This document shows positions 16,334-26,696 of a DNA stretch of 64,000 nt, piece after piece (within the stretch, counting starts at the first letter, position 1; each line of letters starts with the position of its first letter). Under the pieces are notes generated by a model. It saw nothing but the letters and a program-made list of their open reading frames with translations. It ran no database searches and was not told the DNA's origin. A program made the position numbers and the translations under genes. The stretch is from assembly GCA_028289585.1 (NCBI GenBank), contig JANQPI010000020.1, positions 408,039 to 472,038 of the forward strand, read 5' to 3'. This stretch comes from Candidatus Zixiibacteriota bacterium. GTDB taxonomy: Bacteria; Zixibacteria; MSB-5A5; GN15; FEB-12.

Positions 16334-19300
16334 ATGTTGAAGCGAATTACCGCCACCACCATTACGCTGATGCTGCTCCTCGCGGTAGGCGCAGCCGCCC
16401 AGACCGTACCGCCCACGCTCGACCCAATCGGGCCGCAGGCGATCGATGAGGGCGCGACGCTAAACTTCACGGTGACCGCCTCGGATGGCGACGGTACCAC
16501 GCCGTCTCTTTCCGCGATTGACCTTCCTGCTGGTGCGTCGTTTATCGACAATGCCAATGGGACCGGATCATTCAGCTGGACGCCAACGTTTGCCGATTCG
16601 GGATCGTACGACCTTACGTTCCGAGCCGCCGACCCGGTGACCACCGCCGATACGACGATTGAAGTCGTAACGATTACGGTCAATCAGGTAAACCAGGCGC
16701 CCGTTCTCGCGCCGATTGGTAACCAGTCGGGCGACGAAGGTACGCTGATCACGTTCGGTGTGACGGCGTCCGATCCGGATGGGTTCATCCCGACGCTGAC
16801 GACATCGACATTGCCGGGTACGGCTTCGTTTGTCGACAATGGCAACGGTACGGGTACGTTCTCGTGGACCCCGACCCTGGCCGATTCGGGTAACTACTCG
16901 ATCACGTTCACCGCGACGGATGATTCACTAGCGACCGATGCTGAAACGATTACGGTCCGTGTTGATCAGCTCAATCAGGCTCCTGTACTCGCCGCTATTG
17001 GCGACCAGTCCGGCGACGAAGGAACGCTGATCACGTTCGGTGTGACGGCGTCCGACCCGGATGGTTTTATCCCAACATTGACGACGTCGACATTGCCGGG
17101 AACGGCTTCGTTTATCGACAATGGTAACGGCACCGGGACGTTCTCGTGGACCCCGACGTTGGCCGACTCGGGTGATTACTCGATCACGTTTACCGCGACG
17201 GATGACTCGACGGTCACCGATGACGAGACGATTACGGTCCGCGTTGATCAGGTCAACCAGGCTCCTGTACTCGATCCGATCGGTGCCCAGGGCGGTCCCG
17301 AGGGATCGACGATCGCCTTTACGGTTACGACCTCGGATCCTGACGGGATCATTCCGACGCTAAGCGCAACGAACCTTCCCACCGGTGCGTCGTTCATCGA
17401 CAATGCGAACGGCACCGGTTCGTTCTCCTGGCCGACGACACTCAGCGACGCCGGCACGTACAACGTAACGTTTACCTCGACTGATGACTCGCTCGTCACC
17501 GATCAGGAGATCGTGACGATCACTGTTGGTCAGGTGAACCAGCCGCCGGTGCTCGCCGCGATTGGCGACCAGTCGGGTGACGAAGGAACGCTGATTACGT
17601 TTGGTGTTAGTGCGTCCGATCCGGATGGGTTCATCCCGACGCTGACGACATCGACACTTCCGGGTACGGCTTCGTTTGTCGACAATGGCAACGGCACCGG
17701 GACGTTCTCGTGGACCCCGACGTTGGCCGATTCGGGTAACTACTCGATCACGTTTACCGCGACGGATGATTCACTCGCGACCGATGCTGAAACGATTACG
17801 GTCCGTGTTGATCAGGTCAACCAGGCTCCTGTACTCGCCGCTATTGGCGATCAGTCGGGCGACGAAGGAACGCTGATCACGTTCGGTGTGACGGCGTCCG
17901 ACCCGGATGGTTTTATCCCAACATTGACGACGTCGGCGTTGCCGGGTACGGCTTCGTTTATCGACAATGGTAACGGCACCGGGACGTTCTCGTGGACCCC
18001 GACGTTGGCCGATTCGGGTGATTATTCGATCACGTTTACCGCGACGGATGACTCGACGGTTACTGATGACGAGACAATTACGGTCCGTGTTGATCAGGTC
18101 AACCAAGCTCCTGTACTCGATCCGATCGGTGCCCAGGGCGGTCCCGAGGGATCGACAATCGCCTTTACGGTTACGACCTCTGATCCCGATGGGATCATTC
18201 CGACGCTAAGCGCAACCAACCTTCCCACCGGTGCGTCGTTTGTCGATAATGCCAACGGTACCGGCTCATTCTCGTGGCCGACGACCCTCAGTGATGCCGG
18301 CACGTACAACGTAACGTTTACCTCGACTGATGACTCGCTCGTCACCGATCAGGAGATTGTAACGATCACTGTTGGTCAGGTGAACCAGCCGCCGGTGCTC
18401 GCCGCTATTGGCGATCAGTCGGGCGACGAGGGGACGCTGATTACGTTCGGTGTGAGTGCATCCGATCCGGATGGGTTCATCCCGACGCTGACGACATCGA
18501 CACTGCCGGGTACGGCTTCGTTTGTCGACAATGGCAACGGCACCGGGACGTTCTCGTGGACCCCGACGTTGGCTGATTCGGGTAACTACTCGATCACGTT
18601 TACCGCGACGGATGATTCACTCGCGACCGATGCTGAAACGATTACGGTCCGCGTTGATCAAGTGAACCAGACGCCGACGCTTGCGGCGATCGGAGCTCAG
18701 TCAGGTGATGAGAATCAGCTGCTGACGTTCGTCGTTTCGGCATCCGATCCGGATGGTTTTATCCCAACATTGACGACGTCGGCGTTGCCGGGTACGGCTT
18801 CGTTCGTCGACAACGGCAACGGTACCGGGACGTTTTCGTGGACGCCGACATTTGCCGATGCTGGCCTCTATAACGTTACGTTTACCGCGACCGATGATTC
18901 CTCGACGACCGACTCAGAAGTCGTGGCGATTACGATCAATAACATCAACCAGCCGCCAGTTCTGGCACCGATCGGTCCGCAGTCAGGTACCGAGGGCGCG
19001 TTAGTTTCGTTCACGGTTACCGCGACCGACGGTGATGGAACGATCCCGACATTGAGTGGCGCACCGCTGCCGACCGGTGCGTCGTTTGTCGATAATGCCA
19101 ACGGCACCGGCACATTTACCTGGACACCGTCGTTCACCGACGCCGGCGTCTACAATATTACGTTCACTGCGACCGATGATTCGTCCGCAACCGACAGCGA
19201 AATTGTCGCGTTGACGATTGGCGATGCTGGCAATCAGCTGCCGGTCTTTGCTCCTCAGGCAGACATCAACATCGATGAGGGTGCGACCGGTGGCTTCACG

Positions 19301-22300
19301 GTCAGTGCCACCGATGCCGATCTGGAAACGCCGGTGCTCACGATTCTGGGCGCTCTGCCGGCCAACGCTGGCTTTGTCGACAACGGCAACGGCTCCGGCG
19401 ACTTTACGTTCTCGCCGGACTTCACCCAGCGCGGCAGCTATCCGATCAGCTTCGTTGCGACCGATGGTTCCGGCGGCGCTGATACCCTGGTAGTGACGGT
19501 TACTGTCGATGGCATCAATGTCGCGCCGGTTCTCGCTGCCATCGGTGGTCAGAGCGGTGCGGAAAACACGTTGATTACGTTCGGCGTATCGGCGACCGAT
19601 GCCAACGGCACCACACCGTCGCTTTCGGCTGCTCCGTTGCCGACGGGCGCCTCATTCGTTGACAATGGCAACGGTACCGGGACGTTCAGTTGGACCCCGA
19701 CCTTCGCCGACCAGGGTTCGTATCCGATCACGTTCACGGCAACGGATGATTCGCTGACGACAGACACAGAGCTTGTTACTGTGACAGTTGGTCAGGTCAA
19801 CCTGCCGCCGGTGCTCGATCCGATTGGCGCTCGGGCGATCGACGAAAATGCTCTTCTGTCGTTCACGGTAACGGCATCGGATCCCGATGGAACGATCCCG
19901 ACGCTGACGACGACTACACTTCCCGGAACAGCCACCTTTGTTGACAACGGCAACGGTACGGGGACGTTCAGTTGGACGCCATCATTGGCTGACTCCGGCG
20001 ACTACTCTGTAACCTTCACGGCCACCGATGATTCATTGGTGACCGATACCGAAGTCGTTGCGATTCGTGTGAATCAAGTCAACCAAGCGCCGGTGTTGAG
20101 TGCGATTGGCAATCGTTCGGTCAATGAGAACGTCCTGCTCTCCTTCTCGGTAACAGCGAGCGATCCCGACGGGGTGATTCCGTCGCTGGGCGCCGCACCG
20201 TTGCCGACCGGAGCGACGTTTGTCGATAACCTCGACGGTACTGGGACGTTCAGCTGGACTCCGACCTTTACCGATCAAGGGACATATAACCTGACCTTTA
20301 CCGCGTCCGATGATTCCCTCGCGACCGACAGTGAGGCGATCACGATCACGGTCAATCAGATCAACCAGCCACCGGTTCTCGATCCGATCGGTCCGCAGTC
20401 AGTGATTGAAGGCAACACGCTGAATTTCACTGTGACGGCAACCGATATCGACGGTCAGATTCCGACGCTGGGTGGCGCTCCGATTCCGACCGGTGCCACG
20501 TACGTTGACAATGGTAACGGTACGGCCACGTTCAACTGGCCGACCACGTTTAATGATGCCGGCGTCTACAATGTAAACTTCACGGCGATCGACGATTCCG
20601 GCTCGATCGACAATGAAGTCGTCTCGATTTCGGTGATCGATGCCGGTAACCAGCCGCCGGTCTTCGACCCGCAGGCCGATACGACCGTTGCCGAGGGTGG
20701 TACGGTGGTCTTTACGGTCAGTGCAACCGATCCGGAAGGGACGACACCGACCTTTAGCTCGCTACCGCTTCCGGCGAACGCGTCGCTGGTTGATAACTTC
20801 AACGGCACGGCAACGGTCACGTTCAATCCCGATTTCACACAGCGCGGGAGCTATCCTTTCACGCTATTTGCGATTGACGGTGGATCGGCGCGCGATACGC
20901 TGGTTGTTACCGTGACAGTCACCGGTGTTAACGTCGTTCCTGTCCTGAGTGCTATCGGCCCGCAGGGTGGCGATGAAAACACGCTCATCTCGTTTGCGGT
21001 CACCGCAACCGATGACAACGGTACCAATCCAACGCTCACCGCGGTGCCGCTACCGACCGGTGCGTCGTTCGTTGACAACGGTGATGGTACCGGGCTCTTC
21101 ACCTGGACGCCGACGTTCGCGGATCAGGGTGCCTATCCGATCACATTCACGGCAACTGATGATTCGCTGACGACCGATTCGGAAGTGGTCACGGTTACCG
21201 TTAATCAGATCAACTTGCCGCCGGTGCTGGCCGCAATCGGTAATCAGGCCGGACCAGAGGGACAGTTGCTGACGTTCAACGTCTCGGCAAGTGATCCCGA
21301 TGGTACAATTCCGACCCTGTCGACGACCGCGCTGCCGACTGGTGCGTCGTTCGTCGACAATCTCGACGGCACCGGAACGTTTACCTGGACGCCAACATTG
21401 GCCGATTCGGGTAACTATGCGTTGACGATTACCGCGACCGATGATTCACTCGCCACGAGTTCCGAGGCGATTACGATTCGTATCGATCAGGTCAACCAGA
21501 CTCCGGTTCTGACGCCGATCGGCAATCGCACGGTCAACGAGAATGTGCTCCTCTCATTCACCGTGTCGGCCAGTGACGCCGATGGTGTCATTCCGACCTT
21601 AACCGCGCTTCCGTTGCCGACCGGTGCGTCGTTTGTCGATAACCTCGACGGAACCGGTACGTTCAGCTGGACGCCGACGTTCGATGATTCCGGAGCGTAC
21701 GCGATTACCTTCACGGCGACCGATGATTCGCTGACGACGGCGAGCGAGTTAATTACGATTACGGTTAACAATATCAATCAGCCGCCGGTGCTCGATCCGA
21801 TTGGACCGCAGGGCGGCATTGAAGGCTCAACCGTCTCGTTCACGGTGACGGCCTCCGACCCTGACAATACAATTCCGCTGCTGACGGCGGCACCGCTGCC
21901 AACCGGTGCAACGTTCACCGACAATCTCAACGGCACCGGAACGTTCAGCTGGCCGACGACATTCAATGACGCCGGTAGCTATCCGATTACGTTCAGCGCG
22001 ATCGATGATTCAGCGATTACGGATATCGAAGTCGTTGTTGTCTCGATCACCGATGCCGGTAACCAGCCGCCGATCTTCGCGGCGCAGGCGGATACCGCAA
22101 TTCTGGAGAACCAGACGCTAACTCTGACCGTGAGCGCGATCGATCCGGAAGGCGGAACGCCGTCTATTTCGTTGATCACGCCGCCGGCCAACGCGAGCCT
22201 GGTCGACAATAACGACGGCACCGGGACGCTGACCTTCACGCCCGACTCGACTCAACAGGGTGTCGTACCGATTCGCTTCCTGGCTACTGATCCGGGCTTT

Positions 22301-25300
22301 GCGACTGACACGCTCGAAGTCAACGTCACGGTTGGTAACGTCAATGTCGCTCCGGCGCTTGCTGCGATCGGACCTCGTTCCGGTGATGAAGGTGCGCTGC
22401 TTTCGTTCGTCGTATCGGCGTCCGATTTCGACGGCACGATCCCAACCTTGTCAGCGGCTCCACTTCCGGGAACTGCGACGTTCCTCGATAATCTCGACGG
22501 AACCGGCACGTTCAGCTGGACGCCGACCTTTACTGATTCCGGCACGTACGCCGTGACTTTCACGGCAACCGATGACTCGCTGCTTACCGACACCGAGCTG
22601 GTCACGATCACGATCAATAACGTGAACCAGCCACCCGTATTGGCGCCGATCGGTAATCAGGTCGTTGCCGAGGGTGCGTTGCTCTCGTTCACGGTTACGG
22701 CTACCGACGATGATGGCGTCATTCCGACGCTCAGTGCCGCACCTCTGCCGGGGGCAGCGACGTTTGTCGATAACCTCGACGGTACCGGTACCTTCACCTG
22801 GACGCCAGGCTTCACCGAGGCCGGTTCGTACCCGGTGACATTCACGGCGACCGATGATTCGCTCGCGACGGCCACTGAGTTGGTAACGATCACTGTTACC
22901 GATGGTGGTAATCAGGCGCCGATCTTCGCCGCTCAGGCCGATACGTCGATCGATGAAGCCGCAACACTAACGCTTACGGTCAGTGCGACTGATCCGGATA
23001 CCGAAATTCCGACGTTGACCGCGCTGGCTCTGCCGGCTAATGCGGCGTTTGTTGACAATCTGGACGGAACGGGTACGCTGACGTTCTCTCCAGATTTCGC
23101 GCAATCAGGGCTCTACCCATTCTTCTTTATTGCCACTGATGCTGGTCTTCTGGCCGACACGTTGATTGTGAACGTAACGGTCAATGAGATCAATGAGATC
23201 CCGGTCCTTGCCGCGATCGGTGCTCAGGCCGGACCGGAGAATGCGCTCCTTACATTTACGGTTACGGCAACGGATGCGGATGCAACGATTCCGGTGCTTT
23301 CGGCCTCACCGTTGCCGGTGGGTGCAGCGTTTGTGGACAACCTCGATGGAACGGGAACGTTTAGCTGGACGCCAACTCTGGCCGACAGCGGAACGTACGC
23401 CGTGCTATTCGTGGCTACCGATGCGCTCTTCCCAACGGTCAGTGACACCGAAACGGTGACGATTACCATCGTTGATGCGAATGAGCCACCGGTCCTGTCG
23501 ACAATCGGACCACAGTTCGTGCAGGAAGGTGATACGATCACATTCGGCTTTACGGCGGTTGATCCGAATCTTCTTGATGCGGTAACGTTCGCTGCGGCCA
23601 ACGTTCCACCGAACGCGAGTCTCTTCGATTCGCTCAACGGAGCCGGTTCATTTACCTTCGCGCCGGACTTCACGCAGGGCGATTCGACCTATGATGTTCT
23701 AATCATAGCGACCGATGGTCAGCTTTCGGATACCGAGCTCGTTGCCATTACCGTTTCCGGTGCCGGCAACCAACCACCGGTCATCGCGCCGCTTGCTGAT
23801 ACGACCGTCCTTGAGGGCGGTACGCTCGCCATAACGATCTCCGCGGTCGATCCCGATGGTCTCGGCACCTTCCCAACCCTGTCGATCAGTTCAGGTCTGA
23901 ACAATGCGACCTTCGTCGACAACGGCGACGGAACCGGTCTGTTGACCTATACGCCAACGTTCCTCGATGCCGGTACGGACACGATTCGCGTCTTCGCCGC
24001 TGATCAGGGAACGCCGATCGCAACTGGTACCGCGACCTTCTTTATTACGACCATTGATGTCAATCAGCCGCCGGACATCGTTCCCGACGGACCGTTTGTC
24101 ATCCAAACGTTGCGTGAATTGGCGGTAACGATCGTTGCCACCGATTCAACCGATCCGAACACTGGTAATCGCATCTTCCTGCAGGCGCTCAGTTTGCCGC
24201 TTGGTGCGAGCTTCGTTGACAATGGTGACGGTACCGGATCCTTTACGTGGACTCCGGATACGAACCAGATCGGTGCTGATAGCCTGGTGATCACGGCTAC
24301 CGACGAAGGCACACCGGCACTCGCATCGCAGGCGACCTTCCTCATCGACGTTCGCCAGGTCAACATTCCGCCGAATGTCATCGTTGCCAGCCCCTATGTG
24401 GTTGGTGAAGGGCAGTCCTTAAGTTTCCCGGTCGGATCAATCGATCCGGACAACGGTCCGATTGTACCGATGGTGCTTTCGGTTGAGGATCTCCCGGATG
24501 GTGCGACGTTTACTGACAACCTCGACGGAACCGGGCAATTCGACTGGACACCGAGCTTTGTCCAGGCCGGTCTCTACGCTCCGGCGTTCCGAGCGTTCGA
24601 TGGTGTCTCGGTCGGTCGTGAGGTTGTCTTCATCCAGGTTCTTGAGGCCGGTAATCAGGTTCCGGTCTTCGGTACGCTGCCGTCGGATACGGTGACCGAA
24701 GGATCGACCGTCGTGTCGACCGTGACCGCCACCGATCCGGAAGGCGGAGTTGTTCAGATGGCTGTTGTGAACGGTACGCTCCCGGCGAATGCGACGACCG
24801 ACCAGGTTGCCGACGGTGTTCTGGAGATCACCTTCTCGCCTGACTTCACCCAATCGGGAACGGTGTTGATCGATGTCGAAGCATCAGACGGCGTGAGTGC
24901 CGACACGGCAACGATAACGATTACGGTTTTCGATGCCGGTAACCAGTTGCCGATTCTTGCGGCGATAGGACCGCAATCGGTCACTGAGTTGAACGCGCTG
25001 AACTTCGTCGTAACGGGCTCTGATCCCGACGGAGTGGCTCCGGTCCTGACGGCCGATCCGCTGCCAGCCGGGGCGACCTATACCGACAATAATGACGGCA
25101 CCGCGAACTTCTCGTGGATCCCCAGCGACGTTCAGTCGGGGAGCTACGATATCCTCTTCCTCGCGGAAGATGCCGCCTTCCCGGGCGTTGCCGATAGCGA
25201 GCTTGTGACAATCACGGTAGCGGATACCAATCGGCTCCCATTTATCTTCACGTCCGGATCGCGCACCATCGCCGAGGGGGATACGCTCGAGTACACGGTC

Positions 25301-26347
25301 TTCACGACCGACCCCGACGGTACCATCCCGTCGCTGGGTGTCACGCTCGATGGTGAGGATACCCTGGCCACCAATATGGTCTTTGTGGACTCGGGGAACG
25401 GTGCTGGAACGCTCTTCTTTACGCCGAACTTCCAGCAGGGTGCGACCCCGTCGCAACCATACTTCGTGAAGTTCTTTGCGGTCGATGCTGATGATCCGGC
25501 TCTCATTAGGGAACAGACCGGAAACATCCTGATTTCTGTGGAGAACCGAAACCAGCCACCGTCGGTCTTCATCGCCTTCGGTGGTCCCGGACCGTTCTCA
25601 ATTCTGGAAGGCGAGACACTTGGCTTTACCATGGGGGCGGTCGATTCCGACGGTGTCGTGGCTCCCACGTTTACATCGCCGAACCTCCCGACCGGAGCGA
25701 CGTTCGATGTGACGGCCAACGCCAATCAGTCGGTGGGTACCTTCGCCTGGACACCCAACTTCACCCAAGCCGGTGTTTACGCCATCGAGTTCCTCGCGGT
25801 CGATGTGGGTGGCGATTCTACAACCCTCATTGTCGACGTTACCGTTGGCGACGCTGGCAATCAGCCGCCCCAGTTCGTCAACCCGCTCGACAGCAATCTG
25901 AGTATCCCCGTCGGACGTACGACATCGTTGCGTATCGAAGCGTATGATCCGGAAGGTGGGGCAGTCGTCCTATCTGCTGCTCCGCTGGCAGCGGGTATGA
26001 CGTTTGTCGATTCTGGCAACGGTATTGGTACTCTGACGTACACGCCGGATTCGGCCTCACTCGGTACAATTTCAGGGCTCACCATAACCGCAACCGATCC
26101 GTTCAATGCGAGCTCTCAGATAGCCAGTGACTTTGTGGTCGTGACATTCCTCCGCGGTGATGTGGATGGCTTAAACGGCTACTCGATCGGAGATCTCGTC
26201 TTCCTGCTGAACTATCTGTTCCGTGGTGGTGATGATCCGGAGGTCGTGGAGGCAGCGGATGTGAACAGCGATGATCGCATCAATGTCGGCGATGTGACCT
26301 ATCTGATTCAGTACATCTACTTCGACGGTCTCCCACCGGGACCGTAG
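16334..26347 (+). CDS. Giant secreted repeat protein: 34 Ig/cadherin-like domains plus C-terminal dockerin
   Basis: A 3337-residue exported protein and the largest gene in the window. ATG 16334 follows an AGAGGAAG ribosome-binding site and a signal peptide ending GAAAQ; the upstream GTG at 16313 lies in the binding site itself. I count 34 tandem domains of about 94 residues. Each starts with an NQxPVLxxIGxQ-type motif and contains an SDPDG loop, a DNGNGTGTFSWTP segment and an FTATDDS segment, resembling the putative-Ig (He_PIG)/cadherin-like families. The repetitive DDS and DNGNG loops could bind calcium. The C terminus is a dockerin pair (DVDGLNGYSIGDLVFLLNYLF and DVNSDDRINVGDVTYLIQYI), with no sorting domain. 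It is probably a surface adhesin or structural fibre. Confidence 0.85.
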   Translation: MLKRITATTITLMLLLAVGAAAQTVPPTLDPIGPQAIDEGATLNFTVTASDGDGTTPSLSAIDLPAGASFIDNANGTGSFSWTPTFADSGSYDLTFRAADPVTTADTTIEVVTITVNQVNQAPVLAPIGNQSGDEGTLITFGVTASDPDGFIPTLTTSTLPGTASFVDNGNGTGTFSWTPTLADSGNYSITFTATDDSLATDAETITVRVDQLNQAPVLAAIGDQSGDEGTLITFGVTASDPDGFIPTLTTSTLPGTASFIDNGNGTGTFSWTPTLADSGDYSITFTATDDSTVTDDETITVRVDQVNQAPVLDPIGAQGGPEGSTIAFTVTTSDPDGIIPTLSATNLPTGASFIDNANGTGSFSWPTTLSDAGTYNVTFTSTDDSLVTDQEIVTITVGQVNQPPVLAAIGDQSGDEGTLITFGVSASDPDGFIPTLTTSTLPGTASFVDNGNGTGTFSWTPTLADSGNYSITFTATDDSLATDAETITVRVDQVNQAPVLAAIGDQSGDEGTLITFGVTASDPDGFIPTLTTSALPGTASFIDNGNGTGTFSWTPTLADSGDYSITFTATDDSTVTDDETITVRVDQVNQAPVLDPIGAQGGPEGSTIAFTVTTSDPDGIIPTLSATNLPTGASFVDNANGTGSFSWPTTLSDAGTYNVTFTSTDDSLVTDQEIVTITVGQVNQPPVLAAIGDQSGDEGTLITFGVSASDPDGFIPTLTTSTLPGTASFVDNGNGTGTFSWTPTLADSGNYSITFTATDDSLATDAETITVRVDQVNQTPTLAAIGAQSGDENQLLTFVVSASDPDGFIPTLTTSALPGTASFVDNGNGTGTFSWTPTFADAGLYNVTFTATDDSSTTDSEVVAITINNINQPPVLAPIGPQSGTEGALVSFTVTATDGDGTIPTLSGAPLPTGASFVDNANGTGTFTWTPSFTDAGVYNITFTATDDSSATDSEIVALTIGDAGNQLPVFAPQADINIDEGATGGFTVSATDADLETPVLTILGALPANAGFVDNGNGSGDFTFSPDFTQRGSYPISFVATDGSGGADTLVVTVTVDGINVAPVLAAIGGQSGAENTLITFGVSATDANGTTPSLSAAPLPTGASFVDNGNGTGTFSWTPTFADQGSYPITFTATDDSLTTDTELVTVTVGQVNLPPVLDPIGARAIDENALLSFTVTASDPDGTIPTLTTTTLPGTATFVDNGNGTGTFSWTPSLADSGDYSVTFTATDDSLVTDTEVVAIRVNQVNQAPVLSAIGNRSVNENVLLSFSVTASDPDGVIPSLGAAPLPTGATFVDNLDGTGTFSWTPTFTDQGTYNLTFTASDDSLATDSEAITITVNQINQPPVLDPIGPQSVIEGNTLNFTVTATDIDGQIPTLGGAPIPTGATYVDNGNGTATFNWPTTFNDAGVYNVNFTAIDDSGSIDNEVVSISVIDAGNQPPVFDPQADTTVAEGGTVVFTVSATDPEGTTPTFSSLPLPANASLVDNFNGTATVTFNPDFTQRGSYPFTLFAIDGGSARDTLVVTVTVTGVNVVPVLSAIGPQGGDENTLISFAVTATDDNGTNPTLTAVPLPTGASFVDNGDGTGLFTWTPTFADQGAYPITFTATDDSLTTDSEVVTVTVNQINLPPVLAAIGNQAGPEGQLLTFNVSASDPDGTIPTLSTTALPTGASFVDNLDGTGTFTWTPTLADSGNYALTITATDDSLATSSEAITIRIDQVNQTPVLTPIGNRTVNENVLLSFTVSASDADGVIPTLTALPLPTGASFVDNLDGTGTFSWTPTFDDSGAYAITFTATDDSLTTASELITITVNNINQPPVLDPIGPQGGIEGSTVSFTVTASDPDNTIPLLTAAPLPTGATFTDNLNGTGTFSWPTTFNDAGSYPITFSAIDDSAITDIEVVVVSITDAGNQPPIFAAQADTAILENQTLTLTVSAIDPEGGTPSISLITPPANASLVDNNDGTGTLTFTPDSTQQGVVPIRFLATDPGFATDTLEVNVTVGNVNVAPALAAIGPRSGDEGALLSFVVSASDFDGTIPTLSAAPLPGTATFLDNLDGTGTFSWTPTFTDSGTYAVTFTATDDSLLTDTELVTITINNVNQPPVLAPIGNQVVAEGALLSFTVTATDDDGVIPTLSAAPLPGAATFVDNLDGTGTFTWTPGFTEAGSYPVTFTATDDSLATATELVTITVTDGGNQAPIFAAQADTSIDEAATLTLTVSATDPDTEIPTLTALALPANAAFVDNLDGTGTLTFSPDFAQSGLYPFFFIATDAGLLADTLIVNVTVNEINEIPVLAAIGAQAGPENALLTFTVTATDADATIPVLSASPLPVGAAFVDNLDGTGTFSWTPTLADSGTYAVLFVATDALFPTVSDTETVTITIVDANEPPVLSTIGPQFVQEGDTITFGFTAVDPNLLDAVTFAAANVPPNASLFDSLNGAGSFTFAPDFTQGDSTYDVLIIATDGQLSDTELVAITVSGAGNQPPVIAPLADTTVLEGGTLAITISAVDPDGLGTFPTLSISSGLNNATFVDNGDGTGLLTYTPTFLDAGTDTIRVFAADQGTPIATGTATFFITTIDVNQPPDIVPDGPFVIQTLRELAVTIVATDSTDPNTGNRIFLQALSLPLGASFVDNGDGTGSFTWTPDTNQIGADSLVITATDEGTPALASQATFLIDVRQVNIPPNVIVASPYVVGEGQSLSFPVGSIDPDNGPIVPMVLSVEDLPDGATFTDNLDGTGQFDWTPSFVQAGLYAPAFRAFDGVSVGREVVFIQVLEAGNQVPVFGTLPSDTVTEGSTVVSTVTATDPEGGVVQMAVVNGTLPANATTDQVADGVLEITFSPDFTQSGTVLIDVEASDGVSADTATITITVFDAGNQLPILAAIGPQSVTELNALNFVVTGSDPDGVAPVLTADPLPAGATYTDNNDGTANFSWIPSDVQSGSYDILFLAEDAAFPGVADSELVTITVADTNRLPFIFTSGSRTIAEGDTLEYTVFTTDPDGTIPSLGVTLDGEDTLATNMVFVDSGNGAGTLFFTPNFQQGATPSQPYFVKFFAVDADDPALIREQTGNILISVENRNQPPSVFIAFGGPGPFSILEGETLGFTMGAVDSDGVVAPTFTSPNLPTGATFDVTANANQSVGTFAWTPNFTQAGVYAIEFLAVDVGGDSTTLIVDVTVGDAGNQPPQFVNPLDSNLSIPVGRTTSLRIEAYDPEGGAVVLSAAPLAAGMTFVDSGNGIGTLTYTPDSASLGTISGLTITATDPFNASSQIASDFVVVTFLRGDVDGLNGYSIGDLVFLLNYLFRGGDDPEVVEAADVNSDDRINVGDVTYLIQYIYFDGLPPGP
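16694..18949 (+). repeat. Nearly identical 282-bp units in 846-bp tandem blocks
   Basis: Domain starts fall at 16694, 16976, 17258, 17540, 17822, 18104, 18386 and 18668, exactly 282 bases apart. Units 1-3 (types A, B, C) recur as units 4-6, and A recurs again as unit 7. This gives an 846-base block repeated about 2.3 times, from 16694 to 18667, with high DNA identity. The eighth unit is related but diverged. The block structure implies recent duplication by recombination. Confidence 0.85.
19223..22051 (+). repeat. Two copies of a five-domain super-repeat
   Basis: Domains 11-15 and 16-20 follow the same order: a DAGNQ...PQAD type, an NVxPVL type, an NLPPVL type, an IGNRxVNEN type and an NQPPVLDPIGPQ type. 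The copies start at 19223 and 20639 (1416 and 1413 bases). A partial third copy starts at 22052, and another DAGNQ-like unit occurs at 22901. The copies are diverged compared with the 846-base blocks, so this duplication is older. Confidence 0.7.
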
Positions 26348-26368
26348 TCACTGCGTCGCAGAATCTGT

Positions 26369-26406
26369 GCGGGTGGTAGCTTGCGAAGCTGCCACCCGCT
26401 TTTTTG
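26369..26406 (+). terminator. Rho-independent terminator after giant repeat gene
   Basis: A 14-bp stem with one G-T pair (GCGGGTGGTAGCTT/AAGCTGCCACCCGC, 26369-26399) is followed by a six-T run. Confidence 0.9.
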
Positions 26407-26696
26407 TTTTCACACCAGAGAAAATCTGGGGCTAATGCTAAAGGCTGCTGTGTGGCTGGCCGATCTGACCGAAGTGTGTGGTGAGCACACGGCTGACAGA
26501 TTTCCGGGTCGGCCCGGGGGCAGAATCCCTTTTTTGATTGACTGGCTAACTCAGCCATTCGATCTTGATCATGGCAGGGTCGCTGTACGCCTCGTGGTGG
26601 CTCCCGTTGGGCGGGGTGCAACGATCGGCTGGGATGAAGTGAACGAACACGGATGAGAACAAAAGCTAACGGAAGTCCGAATGGAGGCATGCGCTT
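26407..26696. other. Intergenic region before small sorted secreted protein
   Basis: About 290 bases with no credible gene. A GTGTG/CACAC hairpin is present near 26477. The ribosome-binding site GGAGG at 26685-26689 precedes the ATG at 26697. I found no clear promoter. Confidence 0.4.

Noticed and set aside
16694-18949. Regular direct repeats that might suggest a CRISPR array
   Set aside because: The 282-base units are coding, contiguous and in frame, with no short identical repeats separated by unique spacers.
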